Source of the DNA: Ascarosepion bandense
Taxonomy: Eukaryota; Mollusca; Cephalopoda; Sepiida; Sepiidae
Direction of reading: 5' to 3'
Length of the DNA: 64,000 bases
Assembly: GCA_037127315.1 (NCBI GenBank)
Contig: JBBBDQ010000443.1
Coordinates: 1,305,001 to 1,369,000, forward strand
Part shown: positions 21,174-32,282 of the stretch, piece after piece
How positions within the stretch are numbered: position 1 is the stretch's first letter
How the letters are laid out: every line of letters starts with the position of its first letter
Program-made: the position numbers and the translations under genes
Notes under the pieces: model-generated
What the model saw: the letters and a program-made list of their open reading frames with translations, nothing else
The model's database searches: none
What the model was told of the DNA's origin: nothing

Positions 21174-24100
21174 GTTTATCTTAATGGAAGACTTTAATAG
21201 TAATAATATAATATGGGGAAGTAAAACAATGAACAAAAGAAGCCAAATTCTTGAAAAAATCAATAACAATCTATGTCTAAACAATTAGAAATTTTCAACT
21301 CACCTTGACTCGTTTTTAGGTACATTCTCTGCCGTTGATCTAACTCTCAGTGACCCATCAATCTTTCTAGAATATAACTGGCGGGTATACTAAGATCCCT
21401 GCAGCAGTGACCACTGCCCAATAATTAATGGAAAGCCCAATAACAGAAAATTTGGGATCACAAACAATTCCAAGACCCTCACAATGGAATTTTTAAAAAG
21501 CAAATTGGTAATCCTACAAAGAACTATGTCGTACCACACTAATCCCAGAAACAAATACAAATCAAGAAGAACCCATAATACATTTTACCAACGCCCTCAT
21601 TAGCCAACAAAACTATTCCCAAAACCACAATATCTCAAAAACACAACAAACTATGGTTCACAGAAGAGTGTCAAGACGTAAGAGAATGTTATTCAAAACA
21701 AACCCTTCATCAGAAAATTTGATCACATATAAACAACAAAGAGCTAAAACTCTTGGAGAACCTTTGTCTTAAAAATAAACTGTAATACCAACCCCAAAAT
21801 AATTTGAAACTTTATAAAGAAAATGTTAACTAAAAACATCAACACTCCAATAAATCACCTCTCTCAGGAAAACACAGTTGCCACAAACAAAACTCATATA
21901 GCCGACCTAATCAAGCATCATCAACAAAAACTACTCCAATAAATTTAACCAAATTAGATCCAAAGAAGAAAAGAACTTAATAAAATGACAATACTGAATG
22001 CTATAACCAACCTTTCACCCTAACCGAACTCTAAAACTCAATATTCAAATCCAATAACTCAGCCACTGGCCCAGATGAAATCCGCTACACCTTCTTCAAA
22101 GAACTCCTAGCCTTATCCCTGAAATATCTCCTAAATATATACAACAATATCAGGATCTCTGGCAACATCCCTACCTTATGGAAGCAAGCTACAACCATCC
22201 CTATCCTCAAAAAACAAAAAGATCCCACTAACCCTACCAGTTATAGACCAGCAGTTGTTGCAAAACCCTCAAAAGAATGATCAGTTTAAAACTGACATAG
22301 TTCCTCAAATCGAACAATCTCCTCTCAGACCTTCAAACAGGTTTTAGAGCCAAAAGAAGCACTATAGACCAACTAGTTTATATAAAAACCCTAATCCAAG
22401 AAGCATTTATGAGACAAGAACATCTGGTTGCAGTCTTTTTTGATCTTGAAAAAGCCTACAACACAGCATGGCCATATGGCATACTCAAAGATCTTGGCCT
22501 ACGAGGCAGTCTCCCAATTTTCATAAAACAATTCTTACAGGCCCAAACTTTCCAAACATAAGTAAACGATACACTCTCCAATTCAAGACCACAAGAAATA
22601 GGTATTCCTTAGGGTAGCATCCTATCAATAATCCTCTTTATAATTAAAATCAATGATAACCTATCTTGCCCAAGAAATCAAAGGATTACTATATGTCAAT
22701 GACTTCCTAATCTGCTACAGTTCCAAAAATAAGACTACCAATAAAAGGAAAATACAACAATGTATCAACAAGATATCAAGATGAACCATGGAAGATGGAT
22801 TCAAAATCTCAAATAACAAAACCAAATGCATTTCTGTCAAACACACAAAATACACATCCACCCTACCTTAATACTAAATGATACTAAAATACCCATAACC
22901 CATCAACACAAATTCCAAGGCGTTATTTTTTATTCAAAACTATCTTTTATCCCTCACATCAAACATCTTAGAACCAAATGCAACCAAACCATCCAACTAG
23001 GGTGCTGACAAAAAGTCCCTAATGAAATTATCCAGATCCCTTTTATGATCAAAGCTTGATTATGCCTGCTTTCTATATGGAGCAGCTAGAAAATTCTATC
23101 TTTGAGAACTTGAAACCGTTCTTCACCAAGGACTCCATATTGTTATAGGAGCCTTCACTACCTCTCCATTAGAAAACATATCCAGAAAGCTAACGAACCC
23201 TCTCTCTCTTTAAGAAGACAAACTTGCACTACAAAACTACATCAAACTCATCTCATGACCCCAAAACCCTGCCTATATCTGCATCATGAAAATAAAATAC
23301 AAAAAACCTATTTGAAAAATAAAGCAAAGGGCCATCAAACCTCTTAATCTAAGAATCCAAAATTTGCTCCATGAAATTAAAATTAACCCAAAAATAATCC
23401 ATAATACCATCCTTCCCAAAAACAGCACCATGAACAATAAATCAACCCATAGTAAAACTTGAACTAACCAAATTATCTAAAACCAAAACACACCCCATCA
23501 CTTTCCAAGATAAATTCCTTAACATCCAAAATAACATCCCAGACCATCACCACATCTACACAGATGGGTCTAAAAAGTGAAAGAAAGTTCATTGTGCTGC
23601 TATCTTTCAAAACCAAGAATCACTAAAACGTCTCCCAAATGAATCATCAAATTTATAGTGCAGAAATCACAGCTATTGACCTATTGACCATGAACATTAT
23701 TGTTAACCACAAATCCTCCAGATTTATTATCTACTCAGATTCCAAATCAGCCCCCTTAGCACTACAGGACAAAGATCCATCAAACGCCGCTCTCATCATA
23801 AAACTCCTAAACAAAATGAGCACTCTTTCCAAAAATAGCAAAAATCATCCTCAGCTGCATACCAAGCCATATTGGTATATACGGTAATGAAAGGGCAGAT
23901 AAAGCTGCAAAAGAAGCACTCCTGACAGACGTATCCAAAATAAAAATCCCATACACTGATCTGAAACCAATTATTAACAAATTCATACATATCAAATGGC
24001 AAAAATCATGGGATGATCAAATACGCAACAAGCTCCACCATATTCAAGACCCCATCGGTGAGTGACCAGCAGGTTACAGAAGAAACAGAAAGGAAGGAGT

Positions 24101-24600
24101 GATACTTTCTAAACTTTGTATTGGTCACACCCACATCACCCACTCAGTCAGTTAGTTAAGTGCCATACGTGATACACGCTTGGGCGATCATGTCTCGAAC
24201 GAGACATGACTGACTGGGCAGAAGATTATCCCGCAGTAGGTTGCCATTGCTTTCTGCGGTAGACTGGTTGCCGACCAAAGCTATAGAACCCAATCTGTCC
24301 TGCTATTTAACCCATAACTGGAAGGAAGAGACGGATTAATACCTTTCCCAAGGGTATTTGCACGTAAATGAATACAACTGGAATTCGAACTCGGCTCCCC
24401 GACTTCTCATTCCGAGCCGATATCCACTGTACCACAACGCACATCTTCTAAAAAGGGAAGACATTCCAATATGCATAATGAGCAATGTACTCCTTACAGT
24501 GAAACACATTTTCTTAAACTGTAACAATTTCAGACAAACTCAGTCAAAACACTCCCAGACAAGCAATTTGAAGGGCTTTTTTGAAAATACAAAACCTTGA
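21174..24600 (+). pseudogene. Decayed LINE with EN, RT and RNase H domains
   Basis: Blocks in order on the + strand: an EN motif FLMEDFNSNNIIWGS-like near 21180; NSATGPDEIRYTFFKELL and TLWKQATTIPILKKQ (about 22060-22210); LQTGFRAKRSTIDQLVYIKT; AVFFDLEKAYNTAWPYGILK (catalytic D region, about 22430-22480); an IGIP-stop-GSIL stretch; and YVNDFLICYS in place of the YADD core (about 22695). RNase H follows: HIYTDGSK near 23550, LYSAEITAIDLL near 23655, IIYSDSKSAPLAL near 23730 and IGIYGNERADKAAKEALL near 23875. A His/Cys-like tail (VKHIFLNCNNF) ends it after the SINE. Multiple stops show it is inactive. RNase H after RT suggests the jockey/I/R1-related group. The + strand is strikingly poor in G. 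Confidence 0.8.
24145..24447 (-). repeat. tRNA-derived SINE inserted in the RNase H LINE
   Basis: A full copy from CAGTCAGTTAGTTAAGTGCC to the tRNA-like head near 24447. It splits the LINE's C-terminal coding sequence: IGHTHITH lies left of it and LKREDIPICIMSNVLLTVKH right of it. The hairpin loop is GAAC, a one-base variant of the usual GAAA. No clear target duplication was found. Confidence 0.87.
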
Positions 24601-24750
24601 GTTTTCTATAAAAAAAACTAACCATTTCGCCAAAATCTGACTAAATTAACTATATCACTATAATCAAAAAAAAAAAAAAGTTTAAGCCCACGTTTTTGAC
24701 ATTAAATGACCCACATAGGTTAATATACCATTAAACAAAACTCAAACTCT
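24600..24750 (+). repeat. Repeat C, 3' end
   Basis: Contains AAAATCTGACTAAATTAACT, then TTTTTGACATTAAATGACCC and ACCATTAAACAAAACTCAAA, the same end seen at 35860-35970 and 41165-41293. Confidence 0.6.
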
Positions 24751-25439
24751 TATTCTTTTTCACACCTCTTGTGGTAGTGGCAGAAATGGCTGTGAAGGCC
24801 CAGCCTACTCCTGAAGAGTTGTGAGCAGGAGTTACAGAAGAGTGTGGATGGTGGGTGAGTTACGCTCTTCTGACACCACGTTACAGATCGTCTTCATGTT
24901 AATGGTTGAACTCGAAAGTCTCTATCCCTTTTCAGATGGTCCTATACTAGGAAGGCAAATGGTTCAAAAAGATTTTGACAAAGCCATTCACATGAATTTG
25001 ATTTTAGTGAACAACTCTGTGCAACCAAGACGTCCACACACACTTGACCAGAAGCACCTCCCTTGCAACTCAAAGGGGATTGAGACAGACGAGATCTGGA
25101 AAACTTGGTTACATCAGTCCAATTGGTGCTGCCAACTTCTGCTGGTTTGGTCTTTGATATTGTATAGATCTTTGCCTATTCTGCCACTGGAGTTTTTGGT
25201 GAGTGGTCACATTTGGTCTGGTCTCTTCTAAACATATATACAAACTTAAGTAAAGAACAAAAATTTACATAAATTAATAAAATTATGTATTTATTTATTC
25301 TTAATTTAAGGTAAATATGAAACTCCAATATTTATGCTTGTGTTTCTGACAATAATTCTATACAAAAACAATTTTTAAAAATAATTTTAAAAAATTAAAT
25401 GCCAAAAAAGAAATCAGTGATGTTACCAGATTTTCAAAC
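24751..25439 (+). other. Unrecognised region with a 136-residue open frame
   Basis: The frame at 24821-25231 contains RRVWMVGELRSSDTTLQIVF and DKAIHMNLILVNNSVQPRRP. I recognise no domain, and there is no splice-site or codon evidence to call it a gene. It is as likely to be repeat-derived as coding. Beyond 25240 the sequence is plain AT-rich DNA. Confidence 0.25.
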
Positions 25440-25730
25440 TTGACATTTATAAATAACAGCTAGGTCACCTTGACCTATTGTAATGATTAGCAAGATTGTC
25501 TCACTAAATCAATTACTGCTGAATACTGAGTGTAATACTCACTGGGTGCACCATACTTTTGACCTTGTGCCATATCTAAGCTACACATTGAAAATCATTC
25601 AGGTATCTCGGCAAGCTTACCTCACCGGAACAATTATGACTGAGTAGTGAGTTCACTCCTCACTGGGCGCCTTAAACATTTGGCCTTGTGTCACATCTAA
25701 GCTAAGCTTAGAAAATCACTAAATAACTAT
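25440..25730. repeat. Imperfect tandem duplication of about 120 bp
   Basis: The block with CTCACTGGGTGCACCATACT, TTTTGACCTTGTGCCATATC and TAAGCTACACATTGAAAATC (about 25535-25600) recurs as CTCACTGGGCGCCTTAAAC, TTTGGCCTTGTGTCACATCT and TAAGCTAAGCTTAGAAAATC (about 25655-25720). Confidence 0.6.
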
Positions 25731-26739
25731 TGACTTAGTTTAAGGCCAGTAACTCTCTAAAGTCTTTATTGATGTTATAAACCAGATGCCATCATCTAAA
25801 TTGGTAATGAATTAATAATTTTTTTTATTCTGACAAGTGTCATGACCTAAGAAAGATCTAAATCATGTTAATCAGCAAAACTTATCTCCTCCTAAAATTT
25901 TTTTTTTTTATACGCCAGTATCTTCAAATAGTGGCAACGAAACAAAAACAAACTTTTAAAACAAATCCTTTATTTTTTTTTTTTTTGTTTTGCACTTGTA
26001 AATATTCTCTTTTTCAGAAAAACAAAATTTTCCTTAAGGAATTTTATTTTAAAACCCCATTAAAATGAACTTTGCCATTTTTCTTTCTTTCTGTTTGTCC
26101 TTGCAAGCTCTCATGAAGCTAAGGTATTATTATTCACTGATTTGACTAATAGGAATCTGGACATTTAATCTCAAGAAAGTACAACTATAAAATCCAGCCT
26201 GCTGAGCCTGATGAATCTTCAGATTCAGAGCCTTCTCCAGTGCCAGTTAAGACCAGTTTTATTTATCTGCCATTTTGTTTCCCCCCACCACTCTTGACTT
26301 AGCTCAGCACAAAAGACCCACTTTTTTCACACGAGGATCCTGCATCTCAATAAAGTCCAACCTTTACTCTTGAAATGTGCCTTAACTCACTGTTTTTAAC
26401 ATATTTCCTTTCTTTAGATTTCTAAATTATGAGAAACAATCTTTTTAATTCTCAATTTTAATGTAATCTCTCTTAAATTTAGTAAATCTGCTATTTATCG
26501 TCTTTGAACTATTTCACTTAAAAAGGAGAAAGTACAATAAAGAAAATGGTGAGTTCGTTCAACTCTTCATATACCAAATTAAGTTGAACAAGTTACTGAT
26601 TTTGAAAACTTTGTACTGATAACATCTGATCTATCTCTGGAAGTTTCTATCTCAAAAATATCTTTGATGAAATTTGATTCAAATCTAGTTGGTTCGTTGT
26701 AATACTCCAGTAAGTATCTGATTCCCCCTGTTATGCTTT
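25731..26739. other. No gene recognised
   Basis: AT-rich sequence with poly-T tracts near 25900 and 25975. No exon or element features were seen. Confidence 0.4.
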
Positions 26740-27200
26740 CTTTACAAGAGTCAGATCAAACCAAAAATAGAGTATTGTTGCTATATCTGGGTTAGGATTG
26801 CCCAGTTTTCACTTACGTGGCCTTGTGGGTGATGGAAATTTCTGCCTTATAGCTCCTTTTTCGCAAGATGAAATGTTGTAAGCCTCTTGTTACTCTATTG
26901 CTATTTCCATGTCAAGTGTTCTGACCATATACAATCCTTGGTCAAACCAGCCTTTTTAACTGGGACCTGTCATCCTATGTAGACAAGGATGAATCATGTT
27001 CATTCCTTTCATAATCTCTTAATAAGAAGTTCCACTTGGACAACTTCTTCCCAGAATACGCTGCAGGATGTCTTCCTAATCAACTCTACGATTAACCATT
27101 GTCTTTCCCACATAACCACATGAATTTTACTTTTTGACTTTCCTTATGCTAAACAACACCACACTGTAGTGCTCTACCTTGAGTGACTATTAGGCCTTGT
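26740..27200 (+). pseudogene. LINE C-terminal fragment
   Basis: Readable blocks include IKPKIEYCCYIW (about 26755-26792), SLLLLYCYFHVKCSDHIQSL (about 26880-26945) and a TSSQNTLQDVFL-like end. They correspond to the 'RPCIEYCCHIW...ASLCLFYKYFHG.CSDEL' region after the RT domain in the same broad LINE group as the copy at 54702-57275. Diverged and 5'-truncated. Confidence 0.62.
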
Positions 27201-28019
27201 ACAGTGGGTTAATGTGCACTTGCTAAGACCTGAATGAATTAATTCTGCTCTTTTACTGCTATTGTGTGAGCATCACCTCAATTTTACTTGACGTTTTGCT
27301 ATGACCATGAGTAATCTCCCTGCTTTCTGTGTAGCTAAGGAATTAGAATTAGTATTGCTTGTCACTAGTTGCCTGACTTTTTCTTTGTACTATTAGTTAC
27401 TAATATTTGCTTTCTCCATGTATGCTCTCATCAGTCCACATATGTTTCATTATTAATAATTATATATTTTTTTCCTCTCTTGAAGTATTACCCTGCCAGG
27501 TACCTAATATTTTTTCAAGAAAATTCCTCTGTATTAAGAACACCCTGTTAAATGGAAAATATTTCTTAATCACCCTGAGTGACTGCCAGTAATCCATTTT
27601 CTCTTTATTGTGTTATCGATTTGGAGTATTGTCATATATATTCATTAAAAAATTGAATTTAGTAGTAGTAGTAGTAGTTGAGTTTAAAAAAATGGTTCCC
27701 AGTTTGCAAAATGTTCATTTCTCTGATACCAATTTATGTTTGATATGATATTAGCCTATGATTGCTGGAATTATGTTCCCCTTTTCTTTTTTTTTTCTTT
27801 TTTTTTTTGTTGATTATAACTTGAAAAATAGCTTAGTGTTTGTTAAAATGATTTATTATGAATATTCTGATTTTCTCACTAAGGAACCTGGGATCAGGTG
27901 GCATGGTGACCCTTCAAATTCTTGCAGTCATCCAAAGGTCTTCATGCCTTTTTGATCTTATATCAGAAACTCAGTTGCAGTCAACCACTGTCATGGTTTT
28001 CTGACAAGTAGTTTGCCAT
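27201..28019. other. No gene recognised
   Basis: AT-rich, with (TAG)n at about 27661-27678. The overlapping + frames at 27369-27592 are hydrophobic AT-rich translations without supporting features. Confidence 0.4.
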
Positions 28020-28235
28020 CCTGGTTCAGTCTATGATTTCTGTAACAAGTATATAGATGACCATGGCTCTCCACAAATTGCTGTCTTTATTGCTAAAATG
28101 ACTAAAATGATTGTAAAATCTCTCTTTGTCCTTGTTGTGTCATCCATTCACACAAATTCGTCAAGTAGGTTACTTACTGCTTCATTTGCCTTCAGTATGT
28201 CTCATGAGTATTAAATTCTCTTGTCCCTCTTTCCT
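28020..28235 (-). pseudogene. RTE-like LINE 3' fragment
   Basis: On the - strand, LWRAMVIYIL, preceded by text like the 'CEMDSRVETKKEMVKR' segment of the copy at 8520-9430, marks the end of an RTE ORF. It shares nucleotide similarity with 8600-8730 (CATTCACACAAATTCGTCAA, TTCAGTATGTCTCATGAG). Confidence 0.55.
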
Positions 28236-28245
28236 CATTATGCAC

Positions 28246-28895
28246 CCTTGCCAAGAATCTCAAGATATATTACAAGAACACCAAACTAAATCTGGCAGCA
28301 ATATTCAATGCACAAATGGTAGATTTATATGGATTATGGCAAGAAAAATTGTCTTACATGGTACAGTGGGCCAACTTTTCTAGCAGCAGACCTAGTAATT
28401 GATTCAATATAATCACTGCATCAGTGGAATGAGTTGCTTTCCTGGAGGTTAGCATCACCCATGCTAATGGAAGGCAAAAAATGGTTCTCTATAATGATTA
28501 AAGTGTAGTAGGTTAGTTTTGGGGGCTTTAAAATTTACAAGCCATTTCTTTCCCCATTTAATTGACTGAAGGTCATTTTTAAGAGCAGCTGAGAGTTCTA
28601 CATTGTTGGATTTAATATTAAGACAGGGGTAAATAGTTGTCATCAATATAAATACCAAGTTGGAAAGTAATGACCTTGGGAATGTCATTCATGAAAATAA
28701 GGAACAACATAAGGTCAGGTGTAGAACCTTAGAATAACCAACACATAACTATGAAAAGATCAAGAAGCATAATCATTCAAAACGACTTTCATTGCACAAT
28801 TTATTAAGAATGATTGGTTTAAGTCAAATATTCTACCAGAGACACAAAGCCCTTGAGCTTGTGAAGAAGACCAGCTGGGTAAACATGTCTGATAA
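28246..28895 (-). pseudogene. Diverged LINE reverse-transcriptase segment
   Basis: On the - strand: KWGKKWLVNFKAPKTNLLHF (about 28500-28560), preceded by a stretch matching 'LQSI' and followed by text matching the 'NDYIESIAKSAA' region. Upstream blocks correspond to the 'IYINDLP' area (about 28640-28690) and to AMKVVLNDYAS at 28760-28790. It matches the LINE at 54702-57275 but with many changes and stops. Confidence 0.72.
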
Positions 28896-29066
28896 CTTAA
28901 CATACAGAACCTAGGAAATACTTTTATTGTGAAAATTTTTATTTGCATCAAATATGTTATATTAATGCTTAACAATGCCTATAATTTTGTGAAAAAAAAT
29001 GTACAAGGTAGTGTTGAAATGTTCTCAATCCAACCAACTTTGCAAAATCTGACCAAATATCAGATA

Positions 29067-29538
29067 CCATATTTCGCTGCTTATAAGACACTTCAGCATT
29101 AGATGCCTCTCACGAAATTTTAAAGGAAGAAATTGTAGAAAAACATTTTTTCCTTGTACTTTATAGTCCTCCCCACTATCCCCAATTTTACCCTCTCAAT
29201 ACCATATTTCAGCATAAAAAACCTGACTAATCATTATGAATTTATTGCAGACCGAGAAGTACCAAATTTATGGTAACTGTTTAGAATGTAATAATTAAAA
29301 GAGAAGTTCGAGTTCATATTACAACTGAAACCTAATCTTATTGGCAGCCTGAAATTCTTACTAATCAATATGAATTTATCGCAGACCAAGAAGTACCAAA
29401 TTTATGGTAATTATTTCGAATGTAATAATTAAAAGAGAAGTTAATTGCCATCATCGACATTCAATTTATTGGATGCATGTTGGTTTTGGAGGTATTTTGT
29501 TGGCAGATAAAATGCAACTTATAAGCAGCAAAATATGG
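29067..29538. mobile_element. MITE with pogo-type terminal inverted repeats
   Basis: The left end CCATATTTCGCTGCTTATAA and the right end (reverse complement CCATATTTTGCTGCTTATAA) match at all but one position and are flanked by TA on both sides (29065-29066, 29539-29540). The interior has two copies of a segment with TTATGAATTTATTGCAGACC and AAGTACCAAATTTATGGTAA about 130 bp apart. There is no ORF. The TA target and 'TACC' ends point to the Tc1-mariner/pogo group. Confidence 0.75.
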
Positions 29539-29540
29539 TA

Positions 29541-31047
29541 CTTGCTTTTCTGAAAGACTCGTTGACCAGGCAAGATCTTTTCAACACCCCCACCAAACCC
29601 TATAATTGTTAAAATGGAAAGATAAACAATGTTAAACTTGTTTAAATCCATTGTATAAGTAATTTTTGACATTTTAAAAAAATTGGATATTTAATCCCTT
29701 CTTTTGCAAAATAAAAAAACAAAAAAGAATTATTGAGGTCAGTGATGTTTTGCCGTTTTTAACTTCATTCTTCCCAAAGGAAATTCATTTTTGTTTATAG
29801 ATAGTTTACAATTAGGAGCAAAATTTTAACTCCCCTCAATTCCTTTAATAAACTCAGTTGATTCTATCCTCAATCAGATTTACCTGATATCAATTTTTTT
29901 TTTATTTGATTTGATTTAATTTTTTTCTCTCTAGTTTCTTCAAAGCTACTTAACATTTCCTGTGGCTTTACTTATCTCAAGTTTATTAGAAATTGCACTT
30001 ATTGTACTAAATTACTGCATTTAATTGAACCCTGTGTTATATATTTGAAGCAACTGTTTAACCCATATCTTGGTGTTAGTTTAAAATGACACCATTTTTT
30101 TCCCATCTGTTGTGACCATTTTGCTTAAAGTTTGTTTTTCTTAATTTCAGATGGAATTTGGAAAATTTCCAACATATTTTAGTAAAAATTTAACTTTCCA
30201 AAATTATAGTTTATATTTTAATTATATGGATTAAAGAAAGTATCATGATATTAGGAGCTACGACAACACAACACTCACTGATATATGAACTATATGAAGA
30301 TACTGTACTCAAAACCTGCCAACAAGTCATGACGTATATCTTTAAACACACTTTTACTAATCTGTAAAAAAAACTTCTTTGATAATTTTTTATAAAAACT
30401 GAAAACACTCAAAGCATTGGGTTAGTTCTATTTAAACTCTGTCTGCAAACCAAAAAAATGTTTTTCTGAAGAAAATATAAACAAAATAAAATTTGACCAT
30501 AGACAAGAAACTTTCATTGAAATTGTTGCCTTAATACATTCCATATATATTTATTTTAGCAAATATATGATCTCTTGAATATTGACATATATACTTTTTA
30601 ATAATGACTTGTGCACACAAATTTTATTTTCAACATCTTTGAAAGAATTCCACCAGCTCACTTTCCATTTTTTAAAAATTCTTATCTGATTAAGGAATTG
30701 TTGGATCGACTGGAACATACTTTGGAATAAGAAAGTTGTTTGTATTTGCACATATCTATTTATGGCCTTGGGAAGGTTTGCACTTCTCACCCACTTTCTT
30801 TCAAAGCTCTTTTTACCAAATGACATGATTAGTTAGGATTGAAATCTTGACTATATTGATTCCATTTACTGAACTGTCAGAAAATTCTCTTCTGCTTTTG
30901 AAGCAATGTGCCTTTTGATCTACAACCTGATGATGAGCTGCAAATTCACTGATATCAGAAGATAATCATTTGATGATATCAGTGAAGATGACATGATTCA
31001 GTTTCAGCAGTTTAATAAATGTTATTGACTTTTATTTTTACATGCAG
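29541..31047. other. No gene recognised; region left of the first recognised exon
   Basis: AT-rich DNA. If the hydrolase gene has an earlier exon or its promoter here I cannot see it. A perfect 12-bp inverted repeat lies at 30946-30957 and 30974-30985, about 60 bp before the first recognised exon. Confidence 0.4.
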
Positions 31048-31192
31048 AGATCAAAACCGAAAAAACAAGGAACCAGTTTCTGCTCGCAGATCTTTTCCTG
31101 GGGATGGAAGATTGTCGTTGTGATTCTTGTTGCCCCACCATTTCTAAATTATGCATCTCTGAAAAATGAAGAAATCCACTTGCAACCAGAAG
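31048..31192 (+). CDS. Hydrolase gene, exon with the membrane segment
   Basis: Preceded by a pyrimidine/A-rich acceptor ending in CAG at 31045-31047 and followed by a GTAACC donor. It encodes a basic lead (RSKPKKQG), then the hydrophobic stretch WKIVVVILVAPPF and NYASLKNEEIHLQPE. It ends in phase 1. If the ATG at 31042 is the true start, the protein begins MQRSKPKK. Confidence 0.8.
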
Positions 31193-32250
31193 GTAACCAA
31201 AATTATCTTTTAATAAAAGTTATTTTTGTGCAGATGAAGATGATCTGATTGAAGGTAAAGATTTTGATCTATTTGATTTTAAACAAATAATAGCTACACA
31301 GATATTAGGTCAGTGACTTTTTAACTAGTGCACTGCATGTGCGTTGTGGTGCAGTGGATATCGACTTGGAACGAGAAATCGGAGAGCCGAGTTCAAATTC
31401 CAGTTGAATTTCTTGCATTCACTTACGCGCAAATACCCTTGGGAAAGGTACTAATCCATCTCTTCCCCCCAGTTATGGGTTAAATAATAGGACAGATTGG
31501 GTTCTATCGCCTTGGTCGGCAACCAGTCTACCACAGAAAGCAATGGCAACCTACTGCGGGATAATCTTCTGCCCAGTCAGTCATGTCTCTTTCGAGACAT
31601 GATCACCTAAGCGTGTATCACGTATGGCACTTAACTGACTGACTGCAGCACACTAGTGTGCCGTGAAAGAAACATACGTGTACCATAAAAATTTTAAGTG
31701 TCATTAATTAAATTAGTTTTGTAAGAAATTAAAAGCACAATAAGCATACATATAAAAATTAAAACACCTTTAAATTGATTATACGAGTATATCATTGTTA
31801 TAATAAATGTATCAGTCAGTTAAGTGCCCTACGTGATACACACTCGGGAGTGATCATGTCTTGAAAGAGACATGACTGACTAGGCAGAAGATTTTCCTGC
31901 AGTGGTTTGCCATTACTTTTCCATGATAGACTAGTTGCCAACCAAAGCTATAGAACCCAATCTGTCCTTCTATTTAACTCATAGCTGGAGGGAGAAGTGA
32001 TGGATTAATACCTTTCCCAAAAGTATTAGTGCATAAGTGAATGAAACAAATTCAGCTGTAATTTGAACTTGGCTTCCTGATTTTTTTTTTTCTGAGCCGA
32101 TATTCATTGTACCACAATACATGTAAATGTACATATCTAAATCTAAATCTAAACTTATTTATAAATGTGTGTGTGTGTCTGTGTGTGTGTGTCTGTGTGT
32201 GTGTGTGTGTCTGTGTGTCTGTGTGTGTCTGTGTGTGTCTGTGTGTGTGT

Positions 32251-32282
<32 letters not shown>

